A stretch of DNA of 64,000 bases from Caballeronia sordidicola (GTDB lineage: Bacteria > Pseudomonadota > Gammaproteobacteria > Burkholderiales > Burkholderiaceae). Each line of letters starts with the position of its first letter. Position 1 is the stretch's first letter. The position numbers and the translations under genes are program-made. Positions 43,250 to 52,395 of the stretch are shown piece after piece. The notes beneath the pieces were generated by a model. It was not told the origin of the DNA. It made no database searches and was given only the letters and a program-made list of their open reading frames with translations. Location of the stretch: positions 48,668-112,667 of the forward strand of contig NZ_FCOC02000019.1 of assembly GCF_001544455.2 (NCBI RefSeq), given 5' to 3'.

Positions 43250-44257
43250 ATGCGTAAAAGTCGAATTGCGATCGTTGGCACCGGTCTGGCCGCAACACCT
43301 CACGCGCTTGCACTAAACGAGCTGAACGACGAAGTGGAGGTGGTGGGCGTAGTCGGCCGGTCGGCCGAACGGCTGGAGCGCTTCGCCAACACGTATGGCT
43401 TCCCGATTGCCAGCTCGTTCAACGCCGTATTGGATGATGCACGTGTCGATGCCGTTCTGGTGCTGACGCCGCCGCACACGCATCTCGAACTCGTCGAGCA
43501 GGCCGCTGCCGCGCGCAAGCATGTACTGCTTGAAAAGCCGCTCGACATATCGATGCCTCGCGCAGAACGCGCGGTCGAGGTCTGTCGCAAGGCCGGTGTT
43601 CAACTCGGTGTGGTCTTCCAGAATCGCTTTCGTCCCGCTATTGGGCGGCTTGCAACGCTCGCGAAGAGCGGCGCACTGGGCGCCATCGCCTATGCCGGGG
43701 TCGATCTGCGCTGGTGGCGGCCCCAGTCCTACTACGACGAGCCCGGTCGCGGGACGTATGCCCGCGATGGGGGCGGCGTGCTGCTGACGCAGGCCATTCA
43801 TTCGCTCGACATTCTGATGTGGCTGGCGGGAGACGTATCAACGGTAGTCGGTGCAACGGCAACAACAGCTTTGCATTCGATGGAAGCAGAAGACTTCGCG
43901 AGCGCCACACTCACGTTCGAAAGCGGCGCCGCCGGTCACGTGCTTGCGACGACGGCGGCGTATCCAGGTTTTCCTGAGCGAATTGAGCTGATCGGCACCA
44001 ATGGGACAGCGGTTCTCGAAGGGGGACATCTGCGCGCGTTTTTCCACGATGGTCGTGTCGATGAATTTCATGATCCTTCGTCGTCGGGATTTGGCGCAAA
44101 GCCGATGGACTTTTCCCATACGGCCCATCGCGATTTGCTGAAGGATTTTCTACGCGCGATTCGCGAGGACCGCACCCCTTTGGTAACCGGCGACGATGCG
44201 CTGCGCGTGCAGCGTCTGATCGAACGCATTACCGCACAGACAGGACGCCGCCCGTGA
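43250..44257 (+). CDS. Gfo/Idh/MocA-family oxidoreductase
   Basis: A 335-residue NAD(P)-dependent dehydrogenase, the second of this family in the locus. Rossmann start RIAIVGTGLAATPHALALNE, catalytic EKP motif in ARKHVLLEKPLDISMP, and the H-x-x-D element in LTQAIHSLDILMWLAGDVST. Overlaps the AroE-like gene by 4 bases (GTGA). Not closely similar to the enzyme at 25543, so the two probably oxidise different intermediates or positions. Confidence 0.88.
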   Translation: MRKSRIAIVGTGLAATPHALALNELNDEVEVVGVVGRSAERLERFANTYGFPIASSFNAVLDDARVDAVLVLTPPHTHLELVEQAAAARKHVLLEKPLDISMPRAERAVEVCRKAGVQLGVVFQNRFRPAIGRLATLAKSGALGAIAYAGVDLRWWRPQSYYDEPGRGTYARDGGGVLLTQAIHSLDILMWLAGDVSTVVGATATTALHSMEAEDFASATLTFESGAAGHVLATTAAYPGFPERIELIGTNGTAVLEGGHLRAFFHDGRVDEFHDPSSSGFGAKPMDFSHTAHRDLLKDFLRAIREDRTPLVTGDDALRVQRLIERITAQTGRRP

Positions 44258-45105
44258 CGCACATCGATGGAGAAACACGGATCGTTGCCATTCTGGGCGA
44301 CCCCATCGCGCAGGCAAAGTCGCCGCAACTCTTCAATGCTTTCTTCGAACGGCACGGCGTGAATGCGGCCCTCGTACCGTTTCACGTGCCCGCTGCGAAC
44401 CTTGGCCTTGTGCTCGATGGGCTGCATGGCATCGCCAACCTGGCCGGTGTGGTCGTGACGGTGCCGCACAAGCTCCAGGCGACCGCTTACGCGGCGCGAT
44501 TGTCGGAAGCGGCGCAGCAAACTGGCGCGGTCAACTGTCTACGGCGCGAAGCCGACGGTTCCTGGACGGGCGCGATGTTCGACGGTGCCGGCTTCGTGAA
44601 AGGCCTGCTTGGTCGTGCGCATGTGGTTCGCGGCAAATCGGCGCTGATTGTCGGTACAGGCGGCGCGGGTGTGGCAGTCGCGCATGCGCTGATCGACGCG
44701 GGTATCGCATCGCTCGATCTCTTCGACAGCAATGCAACGTCGTTGCAGCGGCTCACGCAGGCATTACAGGGGCGCGGGAGCGGCGTGGTCGTCGGAGAGA
44801 GTGCGGCGCGCGCTCGGGCCGGTCACGATTTCGTCGTCAACGCGACGCCATGTGGCATGCGCGCTGGCGATCCACTTCCGATCGACCTCGGCGATGCTGG
44901 TCCGCATGCCGTCATCGCCGACCTGATCATGAAGCCGGCACAAACGCGCCTGCTGGAAGAAGCGGAAGCCCGAGGTTTAGCCACTCATCCGGGGCGGCAT
45001 CTGCTCGAAAGCTCGGTCGAAGAGATGGTGGCGTTTCTAGGTCTGCTTGCGCAATCGCAAGAATGTTCAACAGCCGCCTGCAAGGCAGAGATCGAATCTC
45101 AGTAA
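44254..45105 (+). CDS. Shikimate-dehydrogenase-like protein (AroE family, variant site)
   Basis: A 283-residue AroE-family enzyme; GTG start in a GTGA overlap. The fold is clear: GDPIAQAKSPQLFNAFFERH, VVVTVPHKLQATAYA (catalytic Lys kept), GAVNCL, FDGAGFVKGLLG (catalytic Asp kept), and the Rossmann motif IVGTGGAGVAVAHALIDAG. The first of the two carboxylate-binding serines (S-x-S in E. coli AroE) is alanine here and the usual N in NVTxPxK is V. Together with its place in a catabolic operon, this suggests a substrate other than shikimate, perhaps another cyclitol acid. Confidence 0.85.
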   Translation: MTHIDGETRIVAILGDPIAQAKSPQLFNAFFERHGVNAALVPFHVPAANLGLVLDGLHGIANLAGVVVTVPHKLQATAYAARLSEAAQQTGAVNCLRREADGSWTGAMFDGAGFVKGLLGRAHVVRGKSALIVGTGGAGVAVAHALIDAGIASLDLFDSNATSLQRLTQALQGRGSGVVVGESAARARAGHDFVVNATPCGMRAGDPLPIDLGDAGPHAVIADLIMKPAQTRLLEEAEARGLATHPGRHLLESSVEEMVAFLGLLAQSQECSTAACKAEIESQ

Positions 45106-45174
45106 GGCGGCGAAAAGGCTTCGGGAAAACCCCCTTTGATTGCTCCAGGATCGGGACATAGTATGAGTCGTAAG

Positions 45175-45192
45175 TAACTATCCGGTGGGTTA
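45175..45192. promoter_or_regulatory. Candidate TetR operator, site 3
   Basis: TAACTATCCGGTGGGTTA, 16 of 18 identical to site 1, located 98 bases before the aldo/keto reductase start in the gap after the AroE-like gene. Confidence 0.65.
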
Positions 45193-45289
45193 TGAAATAA
45201 GTCCGGAGATAGCCGACTTTCCTTCGCAACGAGTTGCATCGGACCAGACCACGCGCGAAAGCGCCGACTCTGGTCGACAGGAGACAACG

Positions 45290-46306
45290 ATGAATCCAGC
45301 AGAAAAGCGCACATGGCCGCGCTCGGGACTCGAAACAACGCTAATGGGCTTCGGCGCCGCGCCGATCGGCAACATCTTCCGGCCGATCACGGAGGAGGAT
45401 TCCGCGGCCCTGATCAAGGCCGCCTGGGGCGCCGGCGTGCGGTATTTCGACACGGCTCCCATGTACGGCCATGGTTTGAGCGAAGCTCGCTGTGGGCAGG
45501 GGTTGCGCTGGTATCCGCGCGACCAATATGTGCTGTCGACGAAGGTGGGACGGCTTCTCAAGCCTCGCAAGCGCGCGGAAATTGACTTTACGCCGTGGGT
45601 CGACGGCCTGCCGTTCGAAATGAAGTTCGACTACAGCTACGACGGTGTCATGCGGTCGATCGAGGACAGCCTGCAGCGACTGGCGTTGGAGCACATCGAC
45701 ATCGCACTGATCCACGACATCGACAGCTATACGCACGAAGACAGGCAGCCGGAAATGTTCGAGGCGGCCATGTCGGGCGCGGCGAAGGCGCTGCTGAAGT
45801 TGCGCGACGAAGGCGTCGTGAAGGCGGTAGGCGTGGGCGTGAACGAATGGCAGGTTGCGCATGAGGCCATCAAATGCAACGACTTCGACTGTCTGCTGCT
45901 CGCCGGACGTTACACGCTGCTCGAGCAGGACGCGCTCGATGGCTTCCTGCCTCTGTGTGAGGAGCGGCAGGTGTCGGTCATCCTGGGTGGCGGCTACAAC
46001 AGCGGCATCCTCGCGACGGGCGCGGTTCCCAGCGCGAAATACAACTATTCGGCCGCGCCCGATACGGTTCTCGAACGGGTACGCAAGATCGAGGAAGTGT
46101 GTCGGGAATACTCGGTGCCTTTGAAAGCGGCGGCGCTGCAGTTCGTCCTCGCCCACCCGGCAATACCCACCAACATTCCCGGCGTGCGCACGGTCGCCCA
46201 ACTGGAAGACAACCTGCAAACGTTCCGGGCACAGATCCCGTCAGCTTTCTGGGCCGAACTGAAGCGTCGTGAGCTGATCCGGCAGGATGCGCCCACTCCT
46301 CAATAG
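45290..46306 (+). CDS. Aldo/keto reductase
   Basis: A 338-residue AKR barrel. The ATG at 45290 follows AGGAGACAACG. The catalytic tetrad is visible: Asp in YFDTAPMYG, Tyr in the same block, Lys in VLSTKVGRLL and His in IALIHDIDSY. Sequence style matches the aldose 1-dehydrogenase / pyridoxal dehydrogenase branch, which oxidises sugars to lactones. First gene of the third unit, which includes the second ABC importer; operator site 3 precedes it. Confidence 0.9.
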   Translation: MNPAEKRTWPRSGLETTLMGFGAAPIGNIFRPITEEDSAALIKAAWGAGVRYFDTAPMYGHGLSEARCGQGLRWYPRDQYVLSTKVGRLLKPRKRAEIDFTPWVDGLPFEMKFDYSYDGVMRSIEDSLQRLALEHIDIALIHDIDSYTHEDRQPEMFEAAMSGAAKALLKLRDEGVVKAVGVGVNEWQVAHEAIKCNDFDCLLLAGRYTLLEQDALDGFLPLCEERQVSVILGGGYNSGILATGAVPSAKYNYSAAPDTVLERVRKIEEVCREYSVPLKAAALQFVLAHPAIPTNIPGVRTVAQLEDNLQTFRAQIPSAFWAELKRRELIRQDAPTPQ

Positions 46307-46434
46307 CGGTTCGTCGCCAACCCGCAATCGGGTAGCAAAGAACGTCTCACGGGTTCCGCGCCCGCCTCCTCCACCGCGCGATTGCGTGGCGGATGGGACA
46401 GGTCGTGCCCGCGTTTCAATGTCAGGGAGAAGTC

Positions 46435-47457
46435 ATGAAAGCTGCTGTACTTGTTGCTCCGATGCAGTTCGAGCTGCGCGACGTGCCTGTTCCCGAATGC
46501 GGCGCGTCCGATGTGCTCATAAAGGTCGAGCGCTGCGGGATTTGCGGAACCGATTTGCACATCTATCACGGCAACTACTCAAGCGACCGTCTGCCGTTGA
46601 TTCCGGGACACGAGTTCTCCGGGACGATCGCCGAAGTTGGCTCAGCCGTTAAAGGGCTAAAGGTCGGTCAGGCGGTCACCGCAGACATCAATCTCGGTTG
46701 CCGTAGCTGCTTCTATTGCCGCAAGAACGAGATTCTCAACTGCACGCAGATGGTTCAGCTCGGCATCCATGTGAATGGCGGCATGGCCGAGTACGTGCGC
46801 GTGCCGGCCTATGCGGTCGTCCCGTTGCCCGCGGCGATGCCCGTTGAAGAAGGCGCGATGGTCGAGCCGCTTTCGTGCATCGTGCGCGCGTTTCGCAAGG
46901 GCCATCTGCGGCTTGCCGAGAGTGTGCTGGTCATCGGCGCGGGACCGATCGGCCAGATGCATATGCAGCTCGCCGTCCGTGCGGGCGCGGCGCCTGTCAT
47001 TGTCGTCGAGCCGAATGAGCAGCGGGCGCGACTCGCAAAAGAACTGGGCGCGGATATGGTCGTGACCGACCCCGCCCAGCTCGAGGCCACGGTGCGCGGC
47101 GCAACCAATGGACGCGGCGTCGATGTCGCGATTGAAAGCGTCGGTTCCACCGAACTATACGAAAAGGCATTCACGCTGATCCGTCCTGGCGGCCGCGTGA
47201 TTGCGTTCGGACTCGCCAAGCCGGGTCATACGTTCAGGATTTCCGCGCTCGACTTCGTGCTGCGCGAGCAGGGCGTGCAAGGCAGTGTCGCCGGTATGGG
47301 CGACGACATGCACGAGGCCGCGACCCTGCTCGGCTACAGGCGTGTGAACGTTACGCCGTTTCTCACCACGATCTATCGACTCGATGACGTTCAGGCGGCG
47401 TTCAAGCGCCTTGCCGAAGACAGGAACGTATTGAAGATCCAGTTGCAGGTCGCATGA
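46435..47457 (+). CDS. Zinc-dependent alcohol dehydrogenase (polyol type)
   Basis: A 340-residue MDR enzyme; ATG at 46435 preceded by CAGGGAGAA. Catalytic zinc ligands in CGICGTDLHIYHG and GHEFSGTIAEVGSAV, structural zinc cysteines in CRSCFYCRKNEILNC, and cofactor motif VIGAGPIGQMHMQLAVRAGA. Resembles sorbitol/threonine-dehydrogenase-like enzymes oxidising secondary alcohols of polyols. Lies between the aldo/keto reductase and the second ABC importer and is probably cotranscribed with both. Confidence 0.9.
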   Translation: MKAAVLVAPMQFELRDVPVPECGASDVLIKVERCGICGTDLHIYHGNYSSDRLPLIPGHEFSGTIAEVGSAVKGLKVGQAVTADINLGCRSCFYCRKNEILNCTQMVQLGIHVNGGMAEYVRVPAYAVVPLPAAMPVEEGAMVEPLSCIVRAFRKGHLRLAESVLVIGAGPIGQMHMQLAVRAGAAPVIVVEPNEQRARLAKELGADMVVTDPAQLEATVRGATNGRGVDVAIESVGSTELYEKAFTLIRPGGRVIAFGLAKPGHTFRISALDFVLREQGVQGSVAGMGDDMHEAATLLGYRRVNVTPFLTTIYRLDDVQAAFKRLAEDRNVLKIQLQVA

Positions 47458-47527
47458 ATTGCCCGGGCCGCCGCAGCGGTTCGAAGTCGTGTCAACGCGG
47501 TGTCGTTTCTCTCAGCAGAGGCAGTCC

Positions 47528-49015
47528 ATGAAAGCTCTTGAAGTGAAGGGAATCAGCAAGTCCTACCCCGGTGTACGAGCGCTGGATCGCATCGAGTTTT
47601 CATGCAGCCGTGGATCCGTGCATGCGCTGGTTGGAGAAAACGGTGCGGGCAAATCAACCCTAATCAAGATTCTGAGCGGCGCCACTGCTCCCGATGAGGG
47701 CGAACTGTTACTCGACGGCAAATCCTACTCACCGGCATCGCCGAGCGAAGCAGCGACGGTGGGCGTATCGACGATTTATCAGGAGTTCAACCTGATCCCC
47801 GGCTTGAGTGTTGCCGAGAATATTTTTCTGGGCCGTGAACGGATCAGTGGGGGCTTCCTCGATGCCGCGTCCATGCGCAGCGAAGCGAAGGCGCTGCTCG
47901 CGCGCATCGGTGCACCGATCGACGTGCGTCGGCGTGTCGGCACGCTCTCGGTAGCTGAGCAGCAACTCGTCGAGATTGCCAAGGCGCTCGCCGTCTCAGC
48001 GCGCGTGCTGATCATGGATGAACCGTCCGCGACGCTTTCCGATCGTGAGATGACCCTGCTCTATAACGTCGTGCGAACCCTGTCGCGCGATGGAGTGACG
48101 ATTCTCTATGTGTCGCACCGGATGGATGAGATTTTCGACCTTTGCGACACCTGCACGATCATGAAAGACGGTCGCTCGGTCTGTACGCGTAGGGTGGCGG
48201 ACCTCGATCGCGCGTCTCTGATACGACTCATGGTGGGCCGCGAAGTCGATACACGCTTTCCTGATCGGCGCGACAACGGCGACGAACCTGCTGCGCAGAT
48301 CGTGCTCGATGTAAAGGCGCTGCGACTCGCGGAACGCGTAAAGGACGTCACTTTTAGCATACGTGCCGGTGAGATCGTTGGTCTCGCGGGACTCGTGGGC
48401 GCGGGACGCACGGAAGTGGCCCGTGCGATCTTCGGACTCGACGACATCGCGTCAGGCGAGATATCGCTGCGAGGGCGCGCACATCGCCCGAAGACGCCCG
48501 CCGAGGCGATCGAATCAGGCGTCGCATTGGTGCCGGAGGATCGCAAGGCTCAAGGGCTGGTGCTCGGCCTCAGCATCCGCGAGAACGCGATGCTTCCCAC
48601 ACTTAAGAGCATTTGTCGCTTCGGCTTCGTTAACCGCCGCCGCGAACAGTCACGAGTGGCGTCCGTGTGCCGGCAACTCGCGGTGTCGGCATCGAGCGCG
48701 GAAGTGCCCGTCGGAACTTTGTCGGGTGGCAATCAGCAGAAGGTCGTGTTCGGCAAATGGATTGCCCACGACTACACACTTCTGATTCTCGACGAACCGA
48801 CGCGGGGCGTTGATGTCGGCGCGAAGGTCGAGTTCTACAGGTTGATTGACGAGATTGCCCGCTCGGGCAAGGCGGTTCTGTTGATCTCCTCGGAAATGCC
48901 TGAACTCCTGGGCATGGCGGACCGCATCGTCGCGCTGCGTGACGGCGTAGTGACGGGGGAAGCTTCCGCTCATGGCGCAACAGAAGAGTCGGTCCTTCAA
49001 ATGATAGCGAGGTAA
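47528..49015 (+). CDS. ABC importer ATPase, second system
   Basis: A 495-residue duplicated ribose-type ATPase; ATG at 47528 chosen from homology (KALEVKGISKSYPGVRALDR). NBD1 has GENGAGKSTLIK, a relaxed signature LSVAEQQLVEIAKAL and IMDEPSATLS; NBD2 has LVGAGRTEVAR, LSGGNQQKVVFGKW and LILDEPTRGVDVGAK with the catalytic Glu intact. The permease gene starts three bases after the stop. Confidence 0.92.
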   Translation: MKALEVKGISKSYPGVRALDRIEFSCSRGSVHALVGENGAGKSTLIKILSGATAPDEGELLLDGKSYSPASPSEAATVGVSTIYQEFNLIPGLSVAENIFLGRERISGGFLDAASMRSEAKALLARIGAPIDVRRRVGTLSVAEQQLVEIAKALAVSARVLIMDEPSATLSDREMTLLYNVVRTLSRDGVTILYVSHRMDEIFDLCDTCTIMKDGRSVCTRRVADLDRASLIRLMVGREVDTRFPDRRDNGDEPAAQIVLDVKALRLAERVKDVTFSIRAGEIVGLAGLVGAGRTEVARAIFGLDDIASGEISLRGRAHRPKTPAEAIESGVALVPEDRKAQGLVLGLSIRENAMLPTLKSICRFGFVNRRREQSRVASVCRQLAVSASSAEVPVGTLSGGNQQKVVFGKWIAHDYTLLILDEPTRGVDVGAKVEFYRLIDEIARSGKAVLLISSEMPELLGMADRIVALRDGVVTGEASAHGATEESVLQMIAR

Positions 49016-49018
49016 ATC

Positions 49019-50011
49019 ATGGCATTCGCAGAGCCTATGTCGGGCACCGCTTCGAGCGGAAGATTTTCAGGCAGCGCGTATCGGCGCATTGAGCTCATCC
49101 AGCGCTTTGGCATTCTTGCCATCTTCATGCTCCTGTGCGTGACGGCGGCAGTGTCATCGCCTTACTTTCTCACGGCCGAAAACCTGTTGAATGTCGTACG
49201 CCAGGTGTCGGTGGTGGGACTGACATCGCTAGGCATGACGTTCGTGATATTGACGGCGGGCATCGATCTTTCCGTCGGATCGATTCTCGCGCTCACGACG
49301 CTCGCCATTGCGGGTCTCAAGCCATATGGGCCGGTGGCATCGCTCGCGGGCGGCCTCGCAATCGCGCTGATTTGCGGGTGGGCCAACGGCGCTATCACGA
49401 CCAAAGGCCGTATCCAGCCGTTCATCGTCACGCTTGGCATGATGACGGCGCTTGTCGGCGTCGGACTCGCTTATTCCGATGGTCAGCCGGTCATTGGTGT
49501 TTCGGCGTCGCTTGCATGGATTGGACGTGGACGCCTCGCAGGCTTGCCCGTTCAGGCGCTGCTTTTCATCGTGATGGCGGTGGCATCGGCGGTAATTCTG
49601 AGAATGACGCGCTACGGAAGGCACGTGTATGCCGTGGGCGGCAATGCGGAAGCCGCGCGGCTGTCGGGCGTACCTGTCGACAGGATTCGCGTGATTGCCT
49701 ACTGCCTTTCCGGGTTGTTCGCGGGGCTCGGCGGTCTCGTGATGTCGACGCAACTGAACATCGGTGAAGCGAACCTCGGAAAGGGGCTTGAACTCGATGC
49801 GATTGCCGCTGTAGTGGTCGGTGGTACGAGTCTGTCGGGTGGCGCGGGTGGAATCGGAGGCACGATCGTTGGTGTCTTGCTGATCGGCGTGCTGAACAAC
49901 CTTCTCAATCTGCTCAACATCCCTGCCTATACGCAGTTGATCGTCAAGGGCGCAATTATTGTCGGCGCGGTGTTGATCCACGCGCAACTCAGTCGTTCAA
50001 AGGGCCGATAG
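49019..50011 (+). CDS. ABC importer permease, second system
   Basis: A 330-residue ribose-type permease. Blocks FVILTAGIDLSVGSILALTT, GRIQPFIVTLGMMTALVGVG, GRHVYAVGGNAEAARLSGVP and AAVVVGGTSLSGGAGGIGGT are standard for the family, with around ten membrane helices. Single permease gene, in contrast to the two of the first importer. Confidence 0.92.
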   Translation: MAFAEPMSGTASSGRFSGSAYRRIELIQRFGILAIFMLLCVTAAVSSPYFLTAENLLNVVRQVSVVGLTSLGMTFVILTAGIDLSVGSILALTTLAIAGLKPYGPVASLAGGLAIALICGWANGAITTKGRIQPFIVTLGMMTALVGVGLAYSDGQPVIGVSASLAWIGRGRLAGLPVQALLFIVMAVASAVILRMTRYGRHVYAVGGNAEAARLSGVPVDRIRVIAYCLSGLFAGLGGLVMSTQLNIGEANLGKGLELDAIAAVVVGGTSLSGGAGGIGGTIVGVLLIGVLNNLLNLLNIPAYTQLIVKGAIIVGAVLIHAQLSRSKGR

Positions 50012-50038
50012 ACCGGTCGTAAATCCCAGGAGACAACG

Positions 50039-50977
50039 ATGTTCAACACGAAGCTGATGCAGATAGCGGCAGCCACGACTCTCGCATTCGGATGTGTCGC
50101 GAGCGCGCTCGCTGCCGACACGATTGGCCTTTCGCAGGAGAGTCTCGATCATCCGTGGCTCGCGACCCAGCGCAAGCAGATCAACGACGCTGCCGCAGCG
50201 GCCGGCGTACGCGTGCTCGCCACCGACGGGCAGGGCAATGTCGCGGGCCAGATCGCAGGCATCGAAGACATGGAGTCGAAGGGGATCAAGCTTCTTCTGG
50301 TGCAGGCCGGGAAAGCAGAGGGTTTGCGGCAGGAGCTGGCGTCGCTAAAGGAGCGAGGCGTGCAGTACATGTTCGTCGGCAAGCCGATCGAGAACGCGGG
50401 CGCAATCACAATGGTATCGGGAGATAACCGCGCACTGGGTGTGGATGCCGGTCAGTACATCGTCGAAACGCTGACAAAAAAGTACGGCAAGCCCAAAGGC
50501 AACATCGTATTGCTCGAAGGCATTCCAGGTGACGAGACATCCGTGAACCGGATAGGCGGCGTCACGTCGGTGACCGGGAAATCCACGGACATCAAGGTAA
50601 TCGCGAAACAACCGGCCGATTACCGCAGGCCGAAAGCCTACGCTGTGATGCAGAACATCCTGCAGGCGCATCCGGCTGGCACGGTCGACCTTGTATTCGC
50701 CGCGAACGGCGAGATGGCGCTCGGCGCGATCCAGGCGATCAAGGAGAGTGGCCGGTCGAGCGAGATCAAGGTGTTGGGCCTCGACGGGCAGAAGGAAGAA
50801 TTTGAAGCGATCCGGGCCGGTGACGAAGCGGCCACGTGGCTGTATCCGCCCGCTGGAACTGAAAGCATGGCAGTCGCGATAAAGATCCTGAAAGGGGAGA
50901 AGGTGCCGCCCAAGGTTGTGTTGCCAACTGTCCGGGTCACAAAGGAAAACATTGACTCGGTGAAGCCGGCCTTCTAA
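50039..50977 (+). CDS. ABC importer substrate-binding protein, second system
   Basis: A 312-residue periplasmic binding protein with a Sec signal peptide (cleavage expected after ASALA). CAGGAGACAACG precedes the ATG. Type I binding fold: IGLSQESLDHPWLATQRKQI, DMESKGIKLLLVQAG, VFAANGEMALGAIQAIKESG and VLGLDGQKEEFEAIRAGDEA. Last gene of the third unit of the superlocus. Ligand unknown; likely a sugar or glycoside. Confidence 0.9.
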   Translation: MFNTKLMQIAAATTLAFGCVASALAADTIGLSQESLDHPWLATQRKQINDAAAAAGVRVLATDGQGNVAGQIAGIEDMESKGIKLLLVQAGKAEGLRQELASLKERGVQYMFVGKPIENAGAITMVSGDNRALGVDAGQYIVETLTKKYGKPKGNIVLLEGIPGDETSVNRIGGVTSVTGKSTDIKVIAKQPADYRRPKAYAVMQNILQAHPAGTVDLVFAANGEMALGAIQAIKESGRSSEIKVLGLDGQKEEFEAIRAGDEAATWLYPPAGTESMAVAIKILKGEKVPPKVVLPTVRVTKENIDSVKPAF

Positions 50978-51046
50978 AACGGCCGACGAAATTACGTCAG
51001 TCGCTGAAACGCGCAGATCTCTTCTGGCATTCGGCAACTCGCATTT

Positions 51047-51071
51047 TAGATCCCGCGAACGTCGGGATCTA
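51047..51071. terminator. Inverted repeat after the second ABC importer
   Basis: TAGATCCCG (51047-51055) and CGGGATCTA (51063-51071) form a perfect 9-bp stem with a 7-base loop, in the gap between the binding protein and the MFS gene. No T-tract follows, so terminator or operator are both possible. Confidence 0.45.
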
Positions 51072-51092
51072 CAAACGTTAAAGAGGTAGCGT

Positions 51093-52395
51093 ATGGATCG
51101 AACAAGATATCGGTGGCGTATTTGCGCCTTGCTTTTTTTTCGCAACGACGATCAATTACCTTGACCGGCAAGTCCTCGGCTTGTTGAAGCCCGAACTCGC
51201 GATGCGTTTCAACTGGGCCGAAACCGAATATAGCTACATGGTGGTGGTGTTTATTGCCTGCTATGCGATCGGCTTGATCCTCTCCGGAAAACTGGTCGAC
51301 AAGTACGGCGTGAAGCTGGGGTACGGGATATGCGTGCTTGTCTGGAGCATTCCCGCCTGCGGACATTCCCTCGTGCGCAACACGCTTGGCTTTTCCTTCA
51401 TGCGTGCGTTGCTTGGTCTGGCAGAGTCGGGAAATTTTCCGGCAGCTGTCAAGGCGGTTTCCGAATGGTTTCCGCGAAGAGAACAGGCTCTGGCGGTTGG
51501 CATCCTGACTTCCGGCACCAGCATCGGTGCGGTGGCCGCGCCAGCGCTGGTGCCTTGGCTCGCTGCGTCCTACGGGTGGCAAGCCGCATTTCTCGTCACG
51601 GGGTTGACAGGGTTTGTTTGGCTAGGCTTCTGGTATTTGATGTATTACGCGCCACAAAAGCACAAGACGATCTCAGTGGAAGAGTTGAAATACATCAACG
51701 AGAATCGAGCCAGGGATGACGAGAAGGGACAATCTGTGAGCTGGATTTCGCTGTTGAAGATCCGTCATACGTGGGCGTTTGTCATGGGCAAGCTGCTAAC
51801 GGACCCGATATGGTGGTTCATGCTGTTCTGGCTCCCTTCTTATTTTTGTTCCCGATACCATCTTGATTTTAAGAATCTAGGCTTGCCGCTGGTGGTCGTT
51901 TATGTAGCGACCTCGATTGGCAGTATCTCGGGCGGGTGGCTATCGTCGCGCCTGATGGCTCGCGGATGGAATGTCACTCGCGCACGTCAGATCACCATGC
52001 TTGGATTGGCGTTCCTCGTGGTACCCATAGCGTTTTCGCCCTGGATCGACAACATTTGGGCAATCGTTGGACTTCTCAGCCTTGCCGCCGCAGCACGCCA
52101 GGGCTGGTCTGCGAATCTGTTCACGACCGCGTCGGACATGTTCCCGAAGAGGCTCGTGGGATCGATTGTCGGAATGGGAGGCATGGCTGGCGCAATTGGT
52201 GGAACTGTCTTTCCCTTGTTCGTCGGTGCGCTCCTTGATCACTTCAAGGCTCTCGGAAACGTCAATGCGGGCTACAACATATTGTTTGCTATATGTGGGT
52301 CGGCATACGTGATCGCATGGACTATCATGCGCCTGATTCGGACTTCGAATCCGCGAACGGACCTTGGGTCCATGCCAGCCGATTCGGTGACTTGA
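51093..52395 (+). pseudogene. MFS hexuronate/galactonate-type transporter with a T8 frameshift
   Basis: The gene should start at ATG 51093 (DRTRYRWRICALLFF) after AAAGAGG. A run of eight T (51133-51140) puts the frame out; with seven T it continues ATTINYLDRQVLGLLKPELA and on to 52395. Downstream, ~400 residues are intact: 12-helix MFS of the ACS/ExuT type (GLAESGNFPAAVKAVSEWFP, GTSIGAVAAPALVPWLAASY, FWLPSYFCSRYH). The single lesion in a homopolymer could be a true mutation, a phase-variable tract or a sequencing error. Function if intact: uptake of a hexuronate or aldonate. Confidence 0.85.
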
